Shown: positions 33,390-45,600 of the stretch, one piece after another
How positions within the stretch are numbered: the stretch's first letter is position 1
Layout of the letters: every line of letters starts with the position of its first letter
NCBI GenBank assembly: GCA_015832175.1
Contig: WJXW01000003.1
Coordinates: forward strand, 4,092,001-4,156,000
DNA from: Paraphaeosphaeria minitans
Taxonomy: Eukaryota > Ascomycota > Dothideomycetes > Pleosporales > Didymosphaeriaceae
Direction: 5' to 3'
Length of the DNA stretch: 64,000 nt
The notes under the pieces: generated by a model
Databases searched by the model: none
Told to the model about the DNA's origin: nothing
What the model saw: only the letters and a program-made list of their open reading frames with translations
Program-made: the position numbers and the translations under genes

Positions 33390-34921
33390 TTAGACTTTCC
33401 ACGTACGAAGCTTCTTGCCCAGAAGATACCTTGCCACAATGAGGAATGCAGCACCCACAATCGAGCCGATTCCACCGAAGAGCATCAGACTCGAATAGTC
33501 CGCACCGCCCTGTCGATTGAGTATGGCGCCCATGATCGGTAGTCCTGTGAGGTTCCTACTCAACGTTAGTCGCTGGTCACACGTACAATCCATTGTCGCA
33601 GGGCCTACGCAAATGACATGATAATCTGAAAAGTCCCGAAACGCAGTCCAAGTCTCTCGATGCTACCAGACTTCGTTACGCAGGGCATGAGCAGGGAGAC
33701 GAAGGCGCCACTGGTGAAACCATATGCCAGAGCGAACACTATAGTGGCTGCGTGGCTTGAATGATAGTTGAACGGTAGCCAGAGGGCAAGCATACAAACT
33801 CCGCTTAATCCAGCGCTCATTGTCACGATGTTGAAGGAGCCAACATAGTCTGCGAAGTACGGAGGGATGGTTCGTCCGAAAATCGAGGATGCGCTGCCAT
33901 TTGTCAGCACTGAATATGTTCGATTTTCCTAGACGAGTAGGATGATGCCGTACTTCACAATGGATATCAGATATAGCGCCAGCGTGGATGAGAAACCGTG
34001 TTCTTGCGCCATGCTGGGGAGGTAATCGAGTGGAGCAAATATGACCCACCTACCACTGTTAATGAAACTCTCATTCTTTTCCTGACCGTTCTGACTTACA
34101 TCCCAAGAAAAGCCCCGGTTGTGAATATCGCGAATTGCTTGTCCTTGAACAGTGTCAAGTCGAACCATTGTACACCCCAGTCCCACTTCTTCCGCGGCAG
34201 TCTCGATGTAATGACGAAGCAAGATGCTAAAAGGAGAATTCCAATCATGAGCGCTGTGTATCGAATAGCTCCGGAGAAGCCGACCTGATCCATTACCCGA
34301 GGGAAGAATATGGGGAAGATGACTCCTCCTTAAGAAGAGTTAGTAACTTCCCCGATACAACGAGACTGTTGCTTACCAAGGCTACTCCCAGTCGTAGCTA
34401 TCCCGGTGGCTAACGAACGTCGCCGAACGTGCCACTGGGCAAGACAAACCATCGATGCCGTGAAGACTCCTCCAGCCCCGATGCCAAATCCCAACCCTTG
34501 TGCCAAAAGATCTGGTAGTATTTATCGGCCAGGCTCGTCATGCAGAGTGAGAAGACGCATAGCAGCGAGCAAGGATAGAGTACGCAGGCGGGACCATAAG
34601 TGTCTACGAGTCGTCCGAAGATGAGACCCGGAGCCCACAGCAAGGCGAGCTACAGCAAAGATCCAAGATATGTCGGACGGCTCATATTCGCGGAGCGTTG
34701 CGGCTTGGTAGGTGACCTGAAATACACCGATGCTGACTGTATGAGCAATCACTGTCCACACAAAGAACGAGGACATACGCGTTGAGGAAACCGAACGTGC
34801 AGAAAATGGACAGAAACGCTCCTAGAACGCAAAGCCATGCCTCTGTGCCACCCTCTGAAGCCAACTCAAACTGCTTTTCTGCTGCTGGGGCAGTCTCAGT
34901 TGGGAAAGCGTCGTTCATCAT
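33390..34921 (-). pseudogene. MFS transporter, monocarboxylate-porter type, frame disrupted
   Basis: Plasma-membrane transporter of the MCT-like MFS family. The minus strand, joined over introns, gives an N-terminal cytosolic segment, TM1 (AFLSIFCTFGFLNA), a DISWIFAV loop, [13 protein letters not shown] (motif A region), [65 protein letters not shown] and a final TM ending LLGKKLRTWKV. Introns lie near 34800, 34340, 34060, 33920 and 33580. Two frame breaks are needed, at about 34650 (after FAV, two bases appear lost) and about 34510 (after YYQ, one base appears lost); together they sum to one codon. The rest is undamaged. It shares a divergent promoter with the Zn2Cys6 gene at 35499. Recent pseudogene or assembly error. 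Confidence 0.7.
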
Positions 34922-35498
34922 GTGCTCGGAAGCGTCTGAGATCGGGTGGATGCATCGTGATAGCCAAGCCCAGGGTTCGTTCTCTTATACGGTCTCTTTG
35001 AATTATCTGTAGTCCCATAATGTCCAGCTCGAATACGTGACTTGCATTGCAGATGCGGTGTGGATCTTAGCAGCGGCCGACGGGCAAGAGGCATGAAGGG
35101 CAGAGTCAACCAATCAGCATCATGAAGTCGAAGTACCACCAATCAGACAAGGATGACAAATTGCGCGACGCAGCCCTGCGACTAGCGGCGGCCGACAACT
35201 GCTTAGACAACCTTTCGCTTCAGATGCTTGACCGAGCGAGCGACGCCAAAATGCTTAAGTGATGGACCAGCGGGCGGCGCGGCCGCACTTCAATCTCGTT
35301 GTCGTTGTGCGGCCGCTCCTACTTCACCCAAATACGTCCCTAGGAGATATCGACGTTCATCGTTTCCGAAAGCCTTAGCCCCCAATACGGTTCCAAAGCT
35401 GTGGACCGGTTTCCCGTGGGTCAATTCACACATCTATGATAGCGGCATGCTGCGTCGTTGATTTAGGCAACAATTGTTACGGTTCCAGGCATAGGCCC
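34922..35498. promoter_or_regulatory. Divergent promoter between MFS transporter and Zn2Cys6 regulator
   Basis: 577 bp between two start codons. It contains four copies of the palindrome CGGCCG at 35074-35079, 35189-35194, 35280-35285 and 35310-35315; the last two are GCGGCCGC and only 30 bp apart. CGG half-sites in inverted arrangement are the standard target of Zn2Cys6 proteins, so these are candidate binding sites for the neighbouring regulator. Transcription start sites cannot be placed. Confidence 0.5.
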
Positions 35499-37192
35499 AT
35501 GGCTGCACTCCAAGTCTGTCTTACCTGCAAGGGTAGGAAGAAAAAATGTGACAAGCAACTACCCCGTTGCGGTTATTGCGAGCAGTATGTATACCAACAA
35601 ACCGCGTGTGCCGTGTTGTTCTCCGCATTGTGGTATCCCAGCGTACCCATTGTGAAAAGGCAGGCTGCGAGAACTTGACGCGATTCGACCGAGAACCAAG
35701 TTCACTATATGTGCTTGCTGACTTGATCCAGGAACAACAAGGTATGCTGCTACGACTATGGTGGCACACCGGACTCGCTATCGCCATCCCATATCACGGA
35801 AAGTTCAGTAGATCATACACCACTGCACATCGCTTCGCCGGCCTCGATTGGTTCGATTCACGACTCGCGGGTTCTTGATGCTACAATACCGCGGGAAGTG
35901 ATGCAAATCATCAATGCGACCCACCAATCAATCGATGAAATTAGCACACGATATTTCAATGGGATCCGTTTCTTATGCCCAGACCGCTTCGGTAAAGATC
36001 TTTTGCAGTTCCACGCTGCCCCAGCTGCCCAATTCTCTCTGCTCCTTCTTTGCATGTGCTTGGTCACGTACAATCCGCCGCAAGATCTCCCACCACCAAT
36101 CGACCACAATGCTCTATATTTTCACGCCAAAACATTATTCACTCAAGTTCAAGTACTCACAATACCCTCCACTCACACAATACCCTCCACTCACCACATA
36201 CAAGCTGGACTACTGATATCAGTTTACGAATATGCGCATGGACGACCCGGCACCGCCCTTGCGTCCACCGATATTTGTGCGCGCATGGCGTATAGAATCG
36301 GCATGAACAAGAAGCACGATAGTCTCGGCTGGAGTGAGGCTTGGAACACTTGGTGGGCAATCAACATCTTCGAAAGGATTTTCTACTGTGAATCTACATT
36401 GACCGATATTCCCTTGGTCACAGTCGCACCAGATGAGACGGCTCTTCTGCCGCATGAAGTCGGTGACAGCACCCGGGAACCTAGTTTGAGTCCAGGCTTT
36501 CGAGTTGCTCCAGTAAGCCAAGCAGGGATCGGCTGTCTAGGCCGCGCAGCACAGGCAGCGTACCTGCTCGAGCGTGTTATCCAGACCATCAAAGCCACCT
36601 CCGTAACTACGACTGACCGGATAGCCAACCTCATCTATCTGGATGGCAAACTCCCACGGCTCCTCTCCATTGTAATGAATAACTGTCATGGACTACGTGG
36701 AGGACATTGTGGCGCTGTTGGGTCATCAATCAGGTTCGTAGACCCAGAATTCGGCGGCGCAAGCAGCCCGATTCAAACTTCTTAATCGCTCACTAGAAAT
36801 CTTTGGCACTAACCTCTACAAAAAGAGCTCTTCCCATGCTTCACCAACACATCCTGCACCTTGAAGCCACATCGATCGATTCCAGATGGCGAAACCATTC
36901 GCAAGCAGCATTGGACACCGCAGCCCAGATGATTGTAGACATCTCTCGAAGTCATCGCGATATACCCTACTCCAAGATCGACACTATATCTCCAGTGTGC
37001 AACTACTTCATGCGACATACATTGCAGCATATCTACGTAAAGCGCTACGCGGATAGCAAAGCCTGGTTTGATGATTCTGATGCCCTCAGAGAATCACTGG
37101 CGAAATTGGACCGCCGCTGGTCTTTGGAGATAGGGACCTTTTCTAACACTGAAGTGAAGAGCTCAGTAACGTCCATCGAGGTACAGTCATGA
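35499..37192 (+). CDS. Zn2Cys6 fungal transcription factor (probable pathway regulator)
   Basis: Exons 35499-35588, 35642-35741, 35809-36733 and 36826-37192, all GT-AG, total 493 aa. The zinc cluster is at the N terminus: CLTCKGRKKKCDKQLPRC then GYC and, across intron 1, EQYRTHC, giving CX2CX6CX6CX2CX6C. The fungal-specific domain follows with ISTRYFNGIRF, AQFSLLLLCMCLVTY, ICARMAYRIGMN, WWAINIFERIF and, joined over intron 3, RALPMLHQHILHLE plus HSQAALDTAAQM. These are typical of regulators of secondary-metabolite or nutrient pathways. It is transcribed away from the MFS gene through the CGGCCG-bearing promoter and lies upstream of the tyrosinase, suggesting it controls one or both. Intact. 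Confidence 0.85.
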
Positions 37193-37987
37193 GCCAAGAG
37201 CTCTGTACCATCCAATAACCGAATGGGCACTGGACTGGCTATCAACTTATATTGCTGCAGCTCGAAGCTCAAACGCGGCAAGCGCCTATCCGCGCCTTAC
37301 ATGTGTGTCGGCCACCTTATGGTTTATCAATACCCTCAATATACTTAGGACAGCCTTACAGATAAAGGAAAGGGCGTATAGCGTACCTCGGCGTAGGCCT
37401 TGCGCTATGCTGGGCTTACCTACATAGTGCGACACCAAGTCCGATGCGCATCGCGAAATCCGCCCACCCCATCTCAAATTATCGGACAGATGTAACTGGT
37501 CATCCCCGATATCCAGTTTGAAGCTGTGCGCTCCGCCAACAGGCTTTGTGCGAGGAGATGACGCCTGGAATTCTGGCAGCCATTTTGGGACAAGCGCGTT
37601 ACCGCGTTCGGTCGTTTCATGTTTCGCCTTGACCACGGTGCGGACTCATAGACGAGGGCGAACCACAATATCTGCCATACGTCTGTTGCGTATAGCTAAC
37701 CGAATGTGTAAATGGACAACATCTATGCTGGAAGAACTGCTTTTCGGCGACACGTAGGTGTGGTATAATAATGCCTGGCTCAGATACGCTACGTGTAATA
37801 ATTAACCCTCAAGTCTTCTTCTTCAGTCATTCGCTTCTACAAGAGCAGGCTCGCCTTCTTTTATTATTAGCCCAACTTTTCAACCCCTGTGCGACATTGG
37901 CACATCGACCGCAAACGGTCTCACCCACTTCGCATATCAAAATTCTAGCTTCCTGAACCGCTTTGTTACTGCTTAGCTGCATCCAAG
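37193..37987. other. Intergenic, promoter side of the tyrosinase gene
   Basis: About 0.8 kb, no gene seen. No CGGCCG palindrome was noted here. Confidence 0.5.
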
Positions 37988-39324
37988 ATGGTGCTTCTAC
38001 CCAACCTTCTGGGCGCATGCCTCGCAATCGTCGCCACAACTACAGCAGCTCCTGCAGGAACATGCGCCGCACCAAAGCCTCCACCGGATTCAGACACTCC
38101 CACTCCTGGTCACGAGATGACTGGGATTCCTATGCCGGACGATTTCCACCGCTTCCAGAGAATTTATCAAAAGAAAATCCGTGCCTCGTTGCCCTCAGGC
38201 AACTGCACGAAGAAGACCATCGGAAAGAGGCGGTCATGGTATGTCTAAGCATCACAAATAGATTCATTTAGACGCAATGCTGACTGCTGAATCATCGTAT
38301 AGGGACGAGCTTGACGACGCAACACGTATCGATTACCTTCGCGCCGTGAACTGCTTGGCTGCGAAGCCGGCTCTGACTGACAAAAGCCTTGCACCTGGCG
38401 CTGTAAATCGACTCGATGACTTCACCTACATTCACATCAATCAGACAAATATCATTCATGGATCGGTAAGTCTGCCAGCTCATTGGTCCCAACATTCGTG
38501 GCGCTGACGCATACGGTATCCAGGGTTACCTTCTTCCTTGGCACCGCATGTTTCTCTGGCAATTCGAAGAAGCGATGCGCAACGAATGTGGCTACAAAGG
38601 TCACATTCCCTACTGGGATAATGCGCGCTTTAGTGAAGATCCCACATCCTCAGCCGTATGGTCTGGATCGGAGACCGGATTTGGTAGCAACGGCGTTGAC
38701 CTCCATCTAGAGCCCAAGACGCTTGTCTTCCCCGGACTCACGAAGCCATTCAAGCTTCCCATGCCCGGTGGCACTGGCGGTGGGTGCGTTCCCGACGGCC
38801 CGTTCAAGAACCTCACTCTTAGCCTTGGTCCCGTGGTGAAGACATTCGTCGACAAGAACAACACTTACGGCTACGAGTCGAACCCCCGCTGCCTAGCGCG
38901 CAACTTCGACCCGGCCTCCAGCAAGGGAGTGCTCACATGGGCCAACGCCACGACAATCGTCTCGAGCCACAGCATCGGCCAGGTGCGAGGTACCATCGAG
39001 GGACTCTGGCACAAGAATTCCCACACGTACATTGGTGGCGAGGGTGCGGATCCGTTCAGCACGACCAATGATCCTGCTTTTTACCTCCTGCACGCACAGA
39101 TTGACAGACTCTGGGCCATCTGGCAGGGTCAGGATCTGGAGAATCGCCAGTACACGATCGACGGAAATAGGACTTTTCTGGGCATCCCGCTCACCGATGC
39201 GCCAGACGTGCCGGTTAGTTTGGCTACGTTGGATGATGTGATGGACATGGGCTTGGGATATAAGCCAAAGGCGAAGGAGGGCATGCCCATGATCACGGGA
39301 AACTTTTGCTTCATTTACGAGTAG
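37988..39324 (+). CDS. Secreted tyrosinase (type-3 copper oxidase)
   Basis: Oxidises mono- and diphenols to quinones with a dinuclear copper site; roles in melanin-like pigment or secondary metabolism. Exons 37988-38238, 38303-38465 and 38524-39324 give 404 aa. Signal peptide residues 1-20. CuA histidines lie in FTYIHINQT, IIHGS and LLPWHRMFLW; intron 2 falls between GS and GY of this motif. CuB is seen in LWHKNSHTYIGGEG and NDPAFYLLHAQIDRLWAIW. GGGCVPDGPFKNLTLSLGPV and NPRCLAR between the two sites are characteristic of the short fungal tyrosinases. The C terminus ends shortly after CuB, so this is the short secreted form without the usual inhibitory C-terminal domain. Intact. Confidence 0.93.
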
Positions 39325-39510
39325 GTAAGCGGACATTCGGGCGCTTTTTACACGCAGGACATGAGCGATGCGGCACCAGGCGATGTATGCACCTATGGGC
39401 ATGGAGTTGCTTAGTTTCATTTACTGCATGCTGTCCTTTCGTTTCCTATTTCCTTCTTTCACGAATATACCTAGACTACCGTACCACAGGCTCGCCGCCA
39501 GCCAAAGCAT

Positions 39511-40735
39511 TCAGAAACCCAAATTCTTCTCATACTCCCTCCACCTCTCCCCAATCGGCTGCACCAGCGTAAAACTGCTCTTCGCACCCTTCGCCTGCAC
39601 CCCGCTCACCAGATACAACGGCGTCATATCCTCGCCGAAGAAAATTTTCGCCCGCTCCCTCCGGTTGAACGTCTCCGCCGCGCCATCCGTGAACTCCACC
39701 GTCGAGCTAAACGCCTCTTGCACCTTGAACGCCCACCCGCCCTCCAGCTGTCGCGAAAACATATGCGCCCCCACCCGCGGATACTTGGCCCCGTCCTTCT
39801 CCACAATATCAATCATCCAGTGCGCCAGCGCGTGCCAGTTGCCGCGCTTGTCGCGCCAGAGGAACGGGTCTTCGGTCCACGAGGGACTGTAATCGGTCGT
39901 GTTCCATGCGACATCCTCACCGACGCGGGTAAACGCCCCGCTCCATCTGGGCGCGGTGAAGATCTTGAAATCCTCGACCGCGAGCGCAATCTGCGATGTC
40001 TTGCCGTCGGGCGAACCGAGCAGCCAGGGAGCGGGATTGGTCCCGTTTACGGCGACGTGGAAGGGGGCCCAGGGCCCGCGGATGGAGGGCGCCGCCGATA
40101 CGGAGATGTTGTTTGGGAAGCGGAGCTTGGCCTTGCTTTGAGTACTGCGATGCGTGCGTCGGGGAGGAGAGAAGGAATGCTTACCCCGGGATCGATTTGC
40201 ACGTCTTGGGGTCGTCGACGGTGGCTCCGATCGCCCAGAGGAGATATTTCCCGTCGGCGGGACTCCAGAGCACGTCGGCGTTGTGGCGGAAACTGCTCGT
40301 CACGTTCTGCACCCATTCGTACGGGCCTTGCGGCCCGTTGCGCGACTCGGCCCGCGCTATGAAGCTCGTGGGGCGCCATCCGCCGAGGCCGCAGCCGTGG
40401 CTGAATTGGTCGACGAGGAGGTGGAAGAGCTTGAGGTCGTCGCGGTCTTGGACGATGCGGCCGCCCCAGGAAGAGTTGCCGTGGACGCCGTAGTAGGCGG
40501 GGTCGGTATAGTTGGTATGGTTGTAGCCTGTCCAGCGGGTTGCGGGGGCGAGGTCGAGACGGCCGCAGTCGGGGCCGGTCCAGCCGGGGTCGCAGTGGCA
40601 GATTGTGGTGGTGGTGGTGGTGGTGGTGTTGTTCTTGCAGATGCCGTTCAGACTGCAGTCGTCGTCTGTTGTGCATGCGAGTACAGGAGCAAGAAATGCC
40701 AGGCATACCAGGAGGAGGCTGTTGCGGCGATACAT
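39511..40735 (-). CDS. Secreted protein: EGF-like module plus GH43-like beta-propeller
   Basis: Exons on the minus strand 40735-40185 and 40135-39511 (GT...AAG intron, 49 nt), 391 aa. Signal peptide residues 1-20. A six-cysteine EGF-like module follows (C-x5-C-x5-C, then ICHCDPGWTGPDC). Its loop carries eight consecutive Thr, encoded by an ACC-type microsatellite. The rest reads like a five-bladed beta-propeller glycosidase: WGGRIVQDRDD, HNADVLWSPADGKYLLWAIG, IRGPWAPFHVAVNGTNPAPW, SWTEDPFLWRDKRGNWHAL. The Asp and Glu in these turns fit GH43-type acid and base positions, by inference. EGF modules are rare in fungi. Convergent with the tyrosinase; the 3' ends are 186 bp apart. Confidence 0.8.
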
Positions 40736-42043
40736 GGCGAGGGGGACAGAGAGATCGGATAGATATGTCGTGCGATGTATTGATGCATGCCTACACTCGT
40801 TTTTGTAGTTTATCTGTGATGCTGCAGATCAGATGCGCGACACATCATTGACCCGAGACGAACAACTTCTGGCATAGATGATTGTTCGGAGTCGATCGCT
40901 GTAAGCTTTTCCACCAACCGGCATCGCGTCCCCGCTCTGTAGGCTGGAAAGGGAAAATCCGGGGTACCTTTAGCCGCATCTTACCTTGACCAAGATCGTC
41001 CTGCGTGTAATCTCGAATAAGAACAGCTTAGAATGAGGTCAAATACTTGTGAGAGAACATGGAAAACGATTTGTTTCCACGCATCTGTTAATTTCCAATA
41101 AGCTACTGGTGTACCAGAGGCAGCTATGTTTCTTTAAGCTTGCAAGGCGAAGCATCTCGTGTAAAGGACTATGTAGAAGCACATCGGGATTCGTTGCTTG
41201 TTTGGACTTTTCCGAGGAGCGGTGGATGCTACTGTTGTGAGCAGCACATTATCGATTCTCTGGAAATAAGCCGTCGTGTTGGTTTGGTAAGATGTCGAGC
41301 TGGTGCCCTATATTATATAATGTCATCGCGCTCTGCTCCGTAGCAAGCATTATCGCGGGATAGAATCCGTGCTTCACATGTGTGTCTGTCTCTTTGTGCG
41401 TACATACTGTAGTATATGCTCGTTGGCCGTGTCATGGAATACGTTCCCGCCTTTAGTACTGTGTCGACGCCCGCAATGCAAGCGCAGATGCTGCAGAGGC
41501 CAGAGGACCCCACTCGTGGCTTGTTGATGATTCTTGTAGCAGAAATGCTTCCCAAGAAATTCCAGTCGTGCTTCGCTGTAAACCACATGCGTGCTTCCCC
41601 TCACCTACGTCGTGCCTGCCTCTTGCATTCGCCGCGTGCCAGCAGCGGGGTCGCCGCACAGAAGCTGGACCCTCACCCACCCAGGTATGGGCAGTTTTCT
41701 CTTTGTGGTATATATCTGTGTTAGCTCATATTACTATCATCAATTCAAGGGGCATCATGGCCCATTGGTCCCGAGCATGACCTTAAACTGCCTCATGAAA
41801 GGTAACTCCCCAACCCCCCTTCTTTTTTTGGTTTTTGTGGGGGGTTCGAGTCTGGGTGTTGGCGGTGCGGGTGCGGTCAGTAGGTTCTTTTTTTGTGGTC
41901 TTATTTTGGCCAGGGGAAGGGAAGGCACGCCCTGGGGCCCCAATGGACGAACAACGCATGAGATCTCGCAAAGACGAACAGGCCCTTGCGATGCATTAAG
42001 CCGTGACCTTGGACTCTGCAGAAGCATATCTGGGGTGTCTTGA
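40736..42043. other. Intergenic, no gene seen
   Basis: About 1.3 kb. Several short open frames overlap one another; none has recognisable features. Confidence 0.5.
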
Positions 42044-42637
42044 TTGAGATTCAGGATGCGTGGTTTTGGGGTAGGTCGCACATATTGCTGTTTTTGGCCC
42101 GCCGACTCCCTCACCACAACACTACAATGCGCACCGCCGCGCATCACATCGCGAAGCAGCAACAACGACGAACGTCCAGCCAGAATGACATGGGCGACTC
42201 TTATGTCGTCCGCTGCGAGTTACGATGCGGCCGCATGCGTAAACTTGACTGACGTGGCAGGCACCTCGCGCGAAGCCCGCCCGCAAGCACCGCAAGCACA
42301 GCTCCTCTGCCAATCTTCGGCCAGGATAGCTTCTCTTGAATCCTCGATACGCCCTGATGCGACTGCCATTCCATCCACGCTCGACCACAATACCACGAAG
42401 GAGCGCAGGCTTCCCAAGCCGATCTCATTTCGCGACCCAGGCGACCTGACCGAATACGTCTTTGTGGATCACGAGGAGAAGGGCAACATGATATCTGATG
42501 AGTCGGGCGATCCCCTGAAGCCGAAGCATGTTCCGAGGTCCTTCGTACACGGGTATAGTGCGGAGTTTGAACAGGCAAGAAGGTTGGGGAAGTCCTGGGT
42601 ACCGGGTGTGGGATCAGTCAGACAATGTCTTGGGTGA
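42044..42637 (+). CDS. Hypothetical protein, acidic C-terminal half
   Basis: Single open frame of 197 aa with no family I recognise. Only the C-terminal half (from about residue 115, KERRLPKPISFRDPGDLTEY to RSFVHGYSAEFEQARRLGKS) has the balanced composition of a real protein. The first 60 residues are Arg/Ser/Cys-rich and may be upstream sequence, so the true start could be the ATG at 42179 or an unseen exon. Low confidence. Confidence 0.35.
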   Translation: MRFRMRGFGVGRTYCCFWPADSLTTTLQCAPPRITSRSSNNDERPARMTWATLMSSAASYDAAACVNLTDVAGTSREARPQAPQAQLLCQSSARIASLESSIRPDATAIPSTLDHNTTKERRLPKPISFRDPGDLTEYVFVDHEEKGNMISDESGDPLKPKHVPRSFVHGYSAEFEQARRLGKSWVPGVGSVRQCLG

Positions 42638-45600
42638 TATCAGGTTAGGCTTTTGTAGTATTTCGGGAGTTGAGCGAGCTCTAGTCTTTTGGCTGCGCTC
42701 CTGATCCCCTGCCCCAAATCGTATACTTTGTCTACTGTGTTGTTGAAGGCTTGGGCAAGGCATTGAGCCCCGCCACGATGGATAATGCAGAAGCAGGATC
42801 TTTAGACTCTCCTATATCCTGAAGGCTTCGTACCTGTGTGAGCTAGACACATCCTCAGAGTCAGCTATCTCTTGATGCTGGAGAGGGATCCCCTTGCGTG
42901 AGGAGGGATATCGTGTTTGAATCCCAAGTCGTTCCTAGCAGTTGCATTGCAGATAGATGAGCATCCGGGTGCGGTTTTCAAATCGCCGCTGCCTCGCGTG
43001 GCGCCCGCATAGGCCAGCGGTGTGAAGCAAGGGACGAGTTGACTCTCCTTCTCCACACGCACCCACCCACCCCGCTCACCTACAACCACCACCGCCTCTA
43101 ATTCAGAAGTCCGCGACGGCCGCTGATAGCGACTACAGCTCGACGCATCTTAGTATAGTAGAAATGCTTTGAAGCCGCTCGATGGTCCCGTAACCTTTCT
43201 CTCGACGCCGCATTCGAGGCGACACACGCCTTTACGCTCCTTGTGCCTCTCTGAAACGCACGCCAAACTCCAACGCTTGTGGAGACACTCGATAGCTCTT
43301 CCATGAGAGCGACGGCGCATCTCTGCGCTACGCCTCTCCCGAAGCTGAACATCCTCGGCGGGTTTCTCTGTCCGTTGCGCTACCAAACGGAGGCTCGCAC
43401 ACCCACGAGAGCCGTCAACAGAGGCATTTGTCTATACACGTAGCGATGCTTGATACTCGCCCCGCCGGAGTCTGAGGTAGGCGCCGTGCGGGCTGACTAG
43501 CAAGGGAAAGTACGACCTAACCTCCAGCGGCAGGAACAAGCTCTCGTCGAGGGCTCCACGCTCCTGATCGGATAATGCCAACGCAGGGCTGGCAACGTAG
43601 CATCTAGCAGACAACAGGACATTCCGCTCACACGGTTCTTGGACGTGGACCTATGCTAGTGCATGCAACGCCTTCGCATCAAACCATATACCGAGCTGCC
43701 CACATGCTCTGCGCACTGCAGCAACAACAGGATATGACTTCGAACGAATTTGCATACTTCGAAATGCAGGGAGACAGCGAGACGCAATCCTAGGGTCTGC
43801 TACACAGCAACAACGGCAGGACCGTGGAGGGGCGCGGCAGACGATGCGGACATCGACCTTTCGCCAATCGCCCTTCCGGTAATTGAACCGCTCATTCCTC
43901 CCACACCAGGGCCATACTGGAGGAGCAGTTCATTATATTGGATGCGGCAGATGCACTGGTACATGCATTTGAGAATGCGCACGAGCAGGCCTCTTGAATA
44001 AACGCGACCGGTGCACGGCATCGTCGACAGCAACACCTGGATCCTCCGCCGAGAACTCCACGAATAGGTTGCGATTGCAGCGACGGCGATCCGATTTCCC
44101 GGAAGGCCGAGATCTCGCTGGACCTGCGTCGACCAAAAACATCGCCCCAAGAGGTGCAGACCGATTGCTGTACGCAGGCTCGTGGGCGGATAACCGCCAA
44201 ACAAGAACACACGGATGGCTTTGCCTACATCTCGCCAGGAATGCGGACCCAAGAGATGTGCGACCCGAACCTGGAGCGGCATTGCAGACGACCGTGCTGT
44301 CGATGGATACGGGTGAGACCATCTCCCACATCTGCCCAAATTGTGAATTTGGTCATATCTATCCAGCCTGGCAGAAAGATAAAGTGAAGTGCAAATCCTC
44401 TTGGTAAGGAGAGACATACAGGCGTACGAGCTGGAGCGATACATTTGGCACCGCGAGTGGCAGATGTTCCCCACACCACGTCGGAACGTATAAGAACCGC
44501 CAACCCGGCGAAGACCATCAATGAGCGATACGTTGAATCAGAGAGAGGTGTCTGTGGCAATCAAGCCCAACCTGGCGTTAAGAACGGCCTCGTCCTCCCA
44601 CGGGTACGCCGCAGCCCGCACATGGCTTCTAGTACTTAGTCCGTGAAAGGGGCCCCTTGGACAGAAGAGATACCACACTGCAGAATAGCGAGACAGTGAG
44701 GACTCCGCTTCGCGTGTTTTTCGTTGCTGCTGCGCACCACACCCATGGTCATCATGAAGTTGTCGCCTCGATGGGACTTACACCAATTAACTTCGGGTGA
44801 TAGTTCTAGTTAGTACAGGTGGTGTATACTGTGTTGTCGAAACAGTAACACAGCGGCATATCACCACATATGGCCCTCCATATTCATAGATGTTCTCTTC
44901 CTCCATTTACTTTGCTTCTGTTACGTCTTACGCTCAGAGGCGATGATATGCTGCGTTCTTTCTTTTGGTCCCAGAACAGGTGTCGAACACGCTTCAGGCA
45001 CGACATGACAACTTTCCTGGGTAGCAAACCGCTCCCAGCAAGAATACATCGCCCGATCGGAAGAAAATATCGACCAAATGCCTGTACATCGTGGCGAACT
45101 TGGAGAACTCAAAGATTGGTCGCTACAAACAGCTGTCGGCCCAGATCACCCGCTTTTGAGAGGAGACTATTCTTGTGAGCTTAGGCCACTGATGCTGTGG
45201 GACATAACCTTGTCCTTTATCAAGCACTCAGCCACGCATGGCATTCCGTGGAAATTCTCGACCGAGCTGCATCTCCTTTCAAAGATCCAGTCTTGTGGTC
45301 CTCGGCGTTATCAAGCAAGGACCCGACCTCTTGGTCTGTCATACGAGCGGTGTTACCATGACGAAGAGTGACTAGGCCACGCAGCCTACACCCTACAGTA
45401 TTGGGCTATGCCGGGGATCTCAAAGTGGCATCTGGACTTGTACTAGGCCTGCAAAAATCCGTAAGCAAGCAGCATCGACGGTGTACGAGCCCATGTGGGC
45501 GATGATGTTCAGCTCTTCTCAATTGGTGTTTCTCCAAGACAATGACGAGCCGGGCATGGGATGTAGCCGTTGTTCCAGGCGCGTCGCCTGCTTGCAATGC

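Noticed and set aside
40154..40762. Plus-strand frame of 202 codons opposite the EGF/propeller gene
   Set aside because: Antisense shadow with Val/Ala/Gly bias created by the microsatellite and GC-rich sense codons.
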